NCBI GenBank assembly: GCA_034435015.1 | Contig: DAOTYH010000046.1 | Coordinates: 1 to 12,086 of the forward strand | Source: DAOTYH01 sp034435015 | GTDB lineage: Bacteria; Chloroflexota; Anaerolineae; Aggregatilineales; UBA3940 | Direction: 5' to 3' | Length of the DNA: 12,086 bases | Shown here: piece by piece, positions 6,707 to 12,086 of the stretch | Numbering within the stretch: the stretch's first letter is position 1 | How the letters are laid out: the number at the start of each line of letters is the position of its first letter | Translations under genes and position numbers: made by a program | Notes under the pieces: generated by a model | What the model saw: only the letters and a program-made list of their open reading frames with translations | Database searches by the model: none | Told to the model about the DNA's origin: nothing

Positions 6707-8518
6707 TTATCCGGCAGAGGCGGCAGGGGCCTGAGCGGCTGACTGCTCGGCCTGAGCTACCATCTGGTCGAGAATCTGAAGCCCCTCGTTCCAGAAGGAC
6801 GGGTCGGTCAGGTCCACGCCCAGCGGCTTGACGATCTCGTGCGGCCAGTCTGAGCCGCCGGCGGCCAGCATATCCAGATAGGCTTGTACAAAGCCCGGGC
6901 CGGCCTTCTGATAGCGGGCATACAGCGCCAGCACCAGCAGTTCCCCGAAGGCGTAGGCATAGACATAGCCCGGATAATCAATGAAGTGCGGGATGTAGCT
7001 CCACCAGATGCCGTAGTTGTCGGTCAGGGTGACACTGCCCCGGAACATAGCCCGCTGGGTTTCAAGCCACAGCTCGCTGAACCGCTCAGTGGTCAATTCA
7101 CCCTGTGTGCGGCGGGCGGTGTGGATGGCATCCTCAAAGCGGTTCATGGCCACCTGACGGAAAACGGTGGCAAACGAGTCTTCGATCTTGGCCGTCAGCA
7201 TCCCAAGACGCACCGCCGGGTCACCTTCACCGGCCATGAGGTCTTGAAAGACCAGCATCTCCCCAAAGGTGGAGGCCGTTTCAGCAGTCGTCAGGGGAGT
7301 GTCGGCCTGAAGCAGGCCCTGCCGGCGGGCCAGATACTGATGGACACCGTGCCCCAGCTCATGGGCCAGAGTCATCACATCACGGGGTTTGGCCTCGTAG
7401 TTGAGGAACACGTAAGGGTGCACCGATGGGACAGTCGAGGCGCTGTAAGCGCCGCCGCGCTTGCCGGGCCGGGTGGGGGCGTCAATCCAGTTCTTCTCAA
7501 AGAACAGGCCGGCGATCTCGGCCATCTGCGGCGAGAACTGGCGGTAAGCCTTCAGCACGATCTCGCGGGCCTCATCCCAGCTATAGAACTTATCTGCCGC
7601 CGGCAACGGCGCGTAACGGTCGTAGTCGAACAGTTCATCGAGGCCAAGCAGTCTGCGCTTGAGCTGATAGTAGCGGGCGACGATGTCATAGCGGGAGGTG
7701 ATGGCGTTGATCATAGCCTCAACGGAGGCATCGTCCACCTGATTAGACAGGTTGCGGGAGCTGATCCAGCTTGGGTAACGGTGCAGGCGATCCTCTGAGG
7801 CTTTGTCGGCCAGGATGTTGTTGAAGATAAAGGTAGTGGTGCGGCTGAGAGTCTTCAGCCCTGCTGTGATCGATTCGGCGGCGCGGCGGCGGGCCTCGCG
7901 CTCAGGGTTGAACATCTGAGCCAGCACTTTCTCCAAGGGGACCTGCTCTCCATCCAGCTCATAGCGGGCGGCGCTGTGCACCTCGCTGAAGAAGCGTGCC
8001 CATGCGTCACGTCCGGTGACCGCCTTTTCAGCGAGGATTTTCTCCTCCGGCTCGCTGAGCAGATAGGGCCGGTACAAACGGGCTACCCGCAGGAAATGGC
8101 GGTAGCGGGAGAGGGCCGGGTCAGCCATGAGCGCCTCAGCGTGATCGTCCGGTGCGGCGGCCCATTCAAGCGTGAAGAAGACGACCTTCTGGCTGAGGCG
8201 CGAGCCGCGCTCCATGCACTTCTGGAGCAGGGCACCGCGGGCGGCCTCTTCGGTGTTGGTCGTCCAGTGGAGGTAGGCAAACGAACCTGCCTTCTCAGCC
8301 TGCTCGCGCAGGCCCTCGTACTCCTCAAGGAGGGTTCGCATTTCCTGCGCGGTCAGGCTGGCAACCCGGCCCCGATACTGTTCGGCAAGTCTGTCGGCAC
8401 GGGCATCAGCCTGATCGAGGTCGCGGTCAATGTTCGGATCGTCAATACCGGTGTACAGATCGGCTAGATTCCAGCTAACCTGTTCTGCACCGGTGAGCTG
8501 GGATGCGGTTTCGGCCAT
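6707..8518 (-). CDS. pepF: Oligoendopeptidase F (M3B zinc metallopeptidase)
   Basis: This is a cytoplasmic zinc peptidase of family M3B that cuts short peptides, 603 residues long, the usual size. The catalytic site is HELGH at 386-390, with the third zinc ligand probably E413 in TTAETAST. The C-terminal substrate-closing region contains NYGIWWSYIPHFIDYPGYVYAYAFGELL, very typical of PepF. There is no signal peptide, consistent with intracellular peptide recycling. The C-terminus carries a short Ala/Gln-rich tail. The ATG at 8518 has only a weak ribosome site (GGAAG about 13 bases upstream), but the family N-terminus starts close by. An extended -10 promoter precedes it. The gene converges with bfr and lies downstream of a DUF166 gene from which it is separated by a hairpin. 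Confidence 0.97.
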   Translation of the reverse strand: MAETASQLTGAEQVSWNLADLYTGIDDPNIDRDLDQADARADRLAEQYRGRVASLTAQEMRTLLEEYEGLREQAEKAGSFAYLHWTTNTEEAARGALLQKCMERGSRLSQKVVFFTLEWAAAPDDHAEALMADPALSRYRHFLRVARLYRPYLLSEPEEKILAEKAVTGRDAWARFFSEVHSAARYELDGEQVPLEKVLAQMFNPEREARRRAAESITAGLKTLSRTTTFIFNNILADKASEDRLHRYPSWISSRNLSNQVDDASVEAMINAITSRYDIVARYYQLKRRLLGLDELFDYDRYAPLPAADKFYSWDEAREIVLKAYRQFSPQMAEIAGLFFEKNWIDAPTRPGKRGGAYSASTVPSVHPYVFLNYEAKPRDVMTLAHELGHGVHQYLARRQGLLQADTPLTTAETASTFGEMLVFQDLMAGEGDPAVRLGMLTAKIEDSFATVFRQVAMNRFEDAIHTARRTQGELTTERFSELWLETQRAMFRGSVTLTDNYGIWWSYIPHFIDYPGYVYAYAFGELLVLALYARYQKAGPGFVQAYLDMLAAGGSDWPHEIVKPLGVDLTDPSFWNEGLQILDQMVAQAEQSAAQAPAASAG

Positions 8519-8562
8519 AGGTTCTCTCTATCTTCCTATTGATGTCGGTTACGGTGGGAGGG

Positions 8563-8571
8563 ATTATAACA
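8563..8571 (-). promoter_or_regulatory. Extended -10 promoter of pepF
   Basis: On the minus strand TGTTATAAT is a perfect TGnTATAAT extended -10 element, with its hexamer at 8563-8568. No good -35 is seen at 17 bases, as extended -10 promoters allow. The start point would be near 8556, giving a leader of about 37 bases. The upstream part of the promoter overlaps the DUF166 terminator hairpin. Confidence 0.65.
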
Positions 8572-8572
8572 C

Positions 8573-8600
8573 AAAGGCAGGCCGGCTTTCACCTGCCTTT
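8573..8600 (-). terminator. Hairpin terminator after the DUF166 gene
   Basis: AAAGGCAGG (8573-8581) and CCTGCCTTT (8592-8600) are perfect nine-base arms around a ten-base loop. Read on the minus strand, downstream of the DUF166 stop, the second arm ends in TTT and runs into TGTG, a short uracil run. On the plus strand the arm ends in five T, but no plus-strand gene precedes it. Confidence 0.6.
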
Positions 8601-8624
8601 TTCCCGACTGCCCACTGCCTGCCT

Positions 8625-9392
8625 CTAAGTCTGCTCGTCCACGTAGCCGGCAGGCCGAATGCAGCGGGCCGTCAGACGGTCGCCCAGCGCCTCCTTGACG
8701 GCGTCCTTCATGATGTTGCCGGAGACATGCATGAGCGTATCGCCATACAGGGGATCAACACCCATGCTGGCCTGACAGGGGTAGTGATGATGATGCAGTC
8801 CCGCCTGCTCAACAGCATCGGCAAGGGGTGTTCCAGACAGCTTCCCGGCCACGAAGCGGGCACAGCCGCAACAGGCATCGCGGACAACCTCCACCTGCCC
8901 GATCTGCCTGCCCGACTCATCTGCCTCGATCCGGAAGGCAGGCCGCCCAAAGCGCTGGGCAAACTCACGGATCAGCGGGTGATCGTAAGCGGCCCGCAGG
9001 CGCAGGGCGCCGGCATGAGTCTCGGTGAGCGAACAGAAGGGCATAGGTGTCACACAAGCAACACCCATCTGAGCCAGCCAGCCCTGCAACTGACGAGCCA
9101 GCCCAAACGGCAGCCACGCCTGACTGTCAATCGGTGCGATCACGGCCTGCGCCCCGCTCAGGCGGGCCAGCTCCGGGATCAGCTCTGCCGCACCGGGGAG
9201 TTCGGCCAGCGAGAGAATCAAGTCAGCGGGCGGGAGAGACTCAGGCAGGTACTCCTCTGGATAATCCAAAACAGGGGGAAGGACGGCGGGGGTATACCAC
9301 GCTTCCACTGCCCAGTGAGCGGGGGCGTGCCGCCGCAGGTTGTCGAGATGGCGGCGGCCATAATCACCTGTAACCACAACCAAGATACGCAT
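8625..9392 (-). CDS. DUF166 family protein, function unknown
   Basis: This is a 255-residue protein that I recognise as the DUF166 (COG1810) family, known mainly from methanogens and some other anaerobes. Older database text calls the family thymidylate synthase, which is not well supported. It starts MRILVVVTGDYGRR, a Rossmann-like beta strand and glycine turn. The conserved cysteine motifs are CVTPMPFCSL (C113, C120), DACCGC (C174, C175, C177) and HHHHYPCQASM (H200-H203, C206). Together these suggest a bound metal or iron-sulfur cluster, which is inference. No signal peptide or membrane segment is seen. GAGGA lies nine bases before the ATG. It is divergent from hypE, with 166 bases between the start codons, and is followed by its own hairpin before pepF. 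No reaction is assigned. Confidence 0.85.
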   Translation of the reverse strand: MRILVVVTGDYGRRHLDNLRRHAPAHWAVEAWYTPAVLPPVLDYPEEYLPESLPPADLILSLAELPGAAELIPELARLSGAQAVIAPIDSQAWLPFGLARQLQGWLAQMGVACVTPMPFCSLTETHAGALRLRAAYDHPLIREFAQRFGRPAFRIEADESGRQIGQVEVVRDACCGCARFVAGKLSGTPLADAVEQAGLHHHHYPCQASMGVDPLYGDTLMHVSGNIMKDAVKEALGDRLTARCIRPAGYVDEQT

Positions 9393-9558
9393 CCGGGCTA
9401 ATCCTCAGCCATCCGTTTCTGACATAGGTTATTTGAATTGTCGCACAAGTCTGCCAAGGCGGATATGATCTAGGTCAAGAACACCATCAGGGCCGAAGCG
9501 TGCACGAGAACACATTTCCGGCCAGAGGGATCATGAGGCTGAGGACGCGAGGAACTTC
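9393..9558. promoter_or_regulatory. Divergent promoter region of DUF166 gene and hypE
   Basis: The 166 bases between the two start codons must hold both promoters, but neither is clear. On the plus strand TATGAT at 9464-9469 is the best -10 for hypE, with TTGTCG at 9438-9443 only if a 20-base spacer is allowed. The sequence GGCTGAGGA occurs immediately ahead of both genes, in inverted orientation (9402-9410 and 9537-9545), covering or abutting their ribosome sites. Confidence 0.35.
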
Positions 9559-10638
9559 ATGGGCGAACAACCATCTGAACAGACACAGGCCATCCGCGCC
9601 GAAGGCTGGGTATGTCCTGTACCTTTACGTTCCTACCCCGTCATTGTGATGGGGCATGGAGGCGGGGGCAAGCTGTCCGCCGACCTGGTCGAGTACATCT
9701 TCAAGCCGCTGTTCAACAACCCCATCTTGGACGAGCTAGGCGATCAAGCTGTCCTAGAGATCGAGGGGGTGCGGCTGGCCTTCACGACTGACTCGTTCAC
9801 CGTCAGCCCGCTGTTCTTCCCCGGCGGCGACATTGGCAGTCTGGCCGTACACGGGACTATCAACGATCTGGCCATGAGCGGGGCGAGGCCGCTCTTCCTG
9901 AGCGCAGGCTACATCCTGGAGGAGGGGTTGTCTGTTGAGACGTTGGGGCGGGTGGCCGCCTCGATGGCCTCTGCCGCTCAGGCGGCTGGCGTCCAGATCG
10001 TAACCGGCGATACTAAGGTGGTCGAGAAGGGACACGGCGACGGGCTGTACATCAACACCAGCGGGATCGGGATCATCCCGGCGGGTGTGCGGATCGCGCC
10101 GTCAAACGCACGGCCTGGCGATGTGGTGATCGTCAGCGGGCCAATCGGCGAACACGGGATGGCCATCCTCTCGGTACGTGAGGGGCTGGCTTTTGAGACC
10201 CAGCTCGTCAGCGACTCCGCCCCTCTGCACGATCTGGTGGCAGTCATGCTGGCCGTCACACCGGACATTCACTGTATGCGCGACCCCACGCGGGGCGGGC
10301 TGGCGGCCACGCTCAACGAGTTTGCCAGGGCCTCGCAGGTTGGGATCGAGATCAACGAGCAGGCCGTGCCCATCCCGCCGGCGGTCGCCGCCGCCTGTGA
10401 GATGCTGGGACTTGATCCGTTCTACGTGGCCAACGAGGGCAAGCTGGTGGCCGTCGTGCCGCCCGCCTCGGCAGAACCCCTGTTGGCCGCCATGCAGGCT
10501 CATCCGCGCGGGCGTGAGGCGGCCATCATCGGGCAGGTGGTGGAGACCCATCCGGGCGTTGTGACGGCCCGTACCGGCATTGGCGGCAGTCGAATTATAG
10601 ATACACTAGTAGGGGAGCAGTTGCCGCGAATTTGTTAA
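9559..10638 (+). CDS. hypE: Hydrogenase maturation factor HypE
   Basis: HypE receives a carbamoyl group from HypF on its C-terminal cysteine and dehydrates it with ATP to a thiocyanate, the source of the cyanide ligands of [NiFe]-hydrogenase iron. It has 359 residues, within the family range. It shows the glycine-rich MGHGGGGKLS segment near residue 31, then TTDSFTVSPLFFPGGDIG and GTINDLAMSGA of the AIRS N-domain. GDTKVV is at 150-155, RDPTRGG at 241-247 and ANEGK later, and the protein ends exactly in PRIC, so the acceptor Cys359 is present. The N-terminus carries a WVCPVPLRSYP extension seen in a subset of HypE proteins. GAGGA lies six bases before the ATG. No hypA, B, C, D or F and no hydrogenase genes are in the window. 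The acyltransferase gene follows by 22 bases. Confidence 0.97.
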   Translation: MGEQPSEQTQAIRAEGWVCPVPLRSYPVIVMGHGGGGKLSADLVEYIFKPLFNNPILDELGDQAVLEIEGVRLAFTTDSFTVSPLFFPGGDIGSLAVHGTINDLAMSGARPLFLSAGYILEEGLSVETLGRVAASMASAAQAAGVQIVTGDTKVVEKGHGDGLYINTSGIGIIPAGVRIAPSNARPGDVVIVSGPIGEHGMAILSVREGLAFETQLVSDSAPLHDLVAVMLAVTPDIHCMRDPTRGGLAATLNEFARASQVGIEINEQAVPIPPAVAAACEMLGLDPFYVANEGKLVAVVPPASAEPLLAAMQAHPRGREAAIIGQVVETHPGVVTARTGIGGSRIIDTLVGEQLPRIC

Positions 10639-10660
10639 GCTTTCGCCAAAGGACTCTACT

Positions 10661-11854
10661 ATGCCGCAAACGTTGAGCATCACCCTAACCCATGATGCCA
10701 ACAACTTGAACGCCCTGCGCCCTGAATGGGACAGCCTGCTGGAATCCAGCCCGGCTGACTCCGTCTTCCTGACGTGGGAATGGCTGTCCACATGGTGGGA
10801 GACCTACCAGCCGGGCCGTCAGCTCTGGCTGTTGCTGGCCCGCGACGAAGCAGGCCGGCTGATCGGAGCGGCGCCGCTGGCGCTCTGCCAGCGGTCAGCA
10901 GGTCCCCTGCACTGGCGGGAACTCCTTTTCCTGAGCGCCGAGGAAGGGTTAGGGGACCCGGATCACATTGACTTCCCGATTGCCTCAGGCTGGGCTGAGC
11001 CGGTCATCAGGGGCTTCTGGCGCGAACTGGCGTCGAGACGGGACAGATGGGATGTGCTCAACCTGACCGGCCTGCGGGACGACTCGCCGGTGCCGGCCTA
11101 TGCTTCTGAGCTGGGGGTCGAGGTCATCCGGGAGGCGGGGGAGGCCTGTCCGTTCATCCTTCTGCCGGAGAGATGGGAGACTTACATGCGGGAGACCCTG
11201 AGCCAAGATCACCGCAAGGGGATCGGGCGGTACGGGCGGCGCCTCGAGCAGGAGCTGGGCGGGCAGGCAGTCTATCACGAGGTCACGGGCGAAGCGGAAC
11301 TGGACCGGATGCTGGATACGCTGATCGCGTTCAGGCGGCGGTATGCCCGCCTCAACCGCCTGCCTGACTTCTTCGGCCCGCCGGAGGCTGTTGCATTTCA
11401 TAAAAAGCTGGCCCGGCGGTTCTTGGAGCGCGGCTGGCTTCACGCCCATTACCTGACAATCGCAGGCGGGATCGCGGCATGGGTGTATGACTTCAAATAC
11501 AAGGGGACGGCCTACGGCTACCAGACCGGTTACGATCCCAGGTGGGCGCACTACTCGCCGGGCCGCCTGATCATCGCCCATGCGATCCAGACTGCCATCG
11601 AACAGGGCCTGCGCAAGTACGACATGCTGAGGGGGGATGAGGCTTATAAGAAAGGGTGGGCCAAAGCACTGCGTACCGATGTCAACCTGCGCGTGATCGC
11701 CAGCCCGCAGGCTCAGGCCAAAATGCGGCGTCTGGAGGCCCTGCGGCGGCTGTGGAAAACCATTAAGGTAGCACTCCCGTCAGGCTGGCGTGCACGGATA
11801 CGGCAGGCTTCTGCAACGACCAGAGCGTTACACACCAAGCCGCCAACCGAATAG
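10661..11854 (+). CDS. GNAT/FemAB-like acyltransferase (acetyltransferase domain 6 type)
   Basis: This is a 397-residue protein with two GNAT-like halves, of the type often annotated CelD/BioF2-like acetyltransferase. The N-terminal half has an FLTWEWLSTWWETY segment, typical of the family start. The C-terminal half (about 175-335) contains SQDHRKGIGRYGRRLE, AWVYDFKYKGTAYGYQTGYDP, HYSPGRLII and, from D321, DMLRGDEAYKKGWA, the closing motif of this fold. Relatives transfer acyl or aminoacyl groups to polysaccharides, peptidoglycan or small molecules; the donor and acceptor here are unknown. The tail after about residue 350 is strongly basic, which could favour membrane-surface or nucleic-acid contact. 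AAAGGA sits seven bases before the ATG, 22 bases after hypE, so the two are probably one transcript. A direct role in hydrogenase maturation is not known for this family. Confidence 0.87.
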   Translation: MPQTLSITLTHDANNLNALRPEWDSLLESSPADSVFLTWEWLSTWWETYQPGRQLWLLLARDEAGRLIGAAPLALCQRSAGPLHWRELLFLSAEEGLGDPDHIDFPIASGWAEPVIRGFWRELASRRDRWDVLNLTGLRDDSPVPAYASELGVEVIREAGEACPFILLPERWETYMRETLSQDHRKGIGRYGRRLEQELGGQAVYHEVTGEAELDRMLDTLIAFRRRYARLNRLPDFFGPPEAVAFHKKLARRFLERGWLHAHYLTIAGGIAAWVYDFKYKGTAYGYQTGYDPRWAHYSPGRLIIAHAIQTAIEQGLRKYDMLRGDEAYKKGWAKALRTDVNLRVIASPQAQAKMRRLEALRRLWKTIKVALPSGWRARIRQASATTRALHTKPPTE

Positions 11855-12086
11855 GGAGTGCTCAAAGAGTGGACATGGTGTTAACGAGTCGGGCGATTTC
11901 AGCCATTCATATCCATTCTGTTAGACAATCCCCCCTGAGGGTACTGAAACTTAGTAAGTAACGATATTAGTGCGACTTGTGTATGTGCGGCCAACCGGCT
12001 GGGGGGTGCACACTTTTTCCGCACGCTTGTGAATCTTCTCTCGAATGCCCGCTGGTTTTTCATCTCTGTTTACAAAATGCTCCTAT
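11855..12086. other. Non-coding 3' end of the window
   Basis: These 232 bases are visibly less GC-rich than the genes and contain no supported gene. A minus-strand open frame of about 54 codons (roughly 12062 to 11900) has no ribosome site and no recognisable motif. The stretch contains the terminator-like repeats described separately and probably the upstream region of the next gene. Confidence 0.5.
11985..12024 (+). terminator. Possible terminator/attenuator-like repeat set
   Basis: GTGCGG (11985-11990) can pair with CCGCAC (12019-12024); alternatively its GTGC can pair with GCAC at 12008-12011, which is followed closely by five T (12014-12018). GCC and GGC within the loop could add a small inner stem. 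The stems are short, so this may be a weak terminator for the hypE-acyltransferase unit, a leader element of the next gene, or chance. Confidence 0.3.

Noticed and set aside
6884..7798. Plus-strand open frame of 304 codons antisense to pepF
   Set aside because: Covers the HELGH region of a clear M3B peptidase on the other strand and shows no family features of its own.
8430..9401. Plus-strand open frame of 323 codons antisense to the DUF166 gene
   Set aside because: No domain, and it runs through the pepF promoter and the hairpin; the minus-strand gene has conserved motifs and a ribosome site.
9559..10638. Possibility that this gene is selD or purM rather than hypE
   Set aside because: All share the AIRS fold, but the FPGGDIG, RDPTRGG and C-terminal PRIC signatures are specific to HypE.
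11900..12062. Minus-strand frame of about 54 codons in the 3' non-coding region
   Set aside because: No ribosome site, an in-frame stop just upstream, and no similarity to any family I recognise.
1..12086. Search by eye for CRISPR arrays, tRNA genes, transposases, toxin-antitoxin pairs or phage genes
   Set aside because: No repeated-spacer pattern, cloverleaf-like segment or characteristic protein motif was seen in any intergenic or coding region.

Overview
The window is about 12 kb of moderately high-GC bacterial chromosome with ten protein genes and no RNA genes, insertion sequences, CRISPR arrays or phage genes. I infer a Chloroflexota (Anaerolineae-like) source. The evidence is indirect: the GH94 phosphorylase, MDR dehydrogenase and HypE resemble forms I associate with that phylum, SecD has an Ala/Thr/Glu/Pro-rich loop insert, and a DUF166 gene is present. 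A taxonomic search would be needed to confirm this.

Layout from left to right: (1) 1-1935, plus strand, is the 3' part of a GH94 disaccharide/oligosaccharide phosphorylase whose start lies outside the window. (2) 1987-3341, minus strand, is a tight two-gene unit: a PNPOx/F420-type split-barrel protein followed by a zinc-dependent MDR alcohol dehydrogenase. (3) 3438-5924, minus strand, is the secD-secF operon, with a near-consensus sigma-70 promoter at 6000-6028 and a hairpin terminator after secF. (4) 6161-6628, plus strand, is a bacterioferritin gene divergent from secD. (5) 6707-8518, minus strand, is an oligoendopeptidase F (M3B) gene, convergent with bfr across a 14-bp perfect stem. (6) 8625-9392, minus strand, is a DUF166 gene of unknown function. 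(7) 9559-11854, plus strand, is a two-gene unit: hypE, a [NiFe]-hydrogenase maturation factor, and a GNAT/FemAB-like acyltransferase. (8) 11855-12086 is non-coding and less GC-rich, with terminator-like repeats.

Most of this is housekeeping or ordinary accessory content: sugar phosphorolysis, protein export, iron storage and peptide turnover. No complete new multi-gene system is evident. The parts most worth a second look are at the right end, where an isolated hypE without hydrogenase or other hyp genes sits head to head with a cysteine/histidine-rich DUF166 gene and directly ahead of an acyltransferase. A second is the apparent extra N-terminal membrane segment of SecD. No gene-free stretch exceeds 300 bases. 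The longest are the secD/bfr divergent region (236 bp) and the 3' end (232 bp).

Start codons of four minus-strand genes (MDR dehydrogenase, PNPOx protein, secD, secF) were set by Shine-Dalgarno placement. For the first three this gives shorter proteins than the longest open frames.
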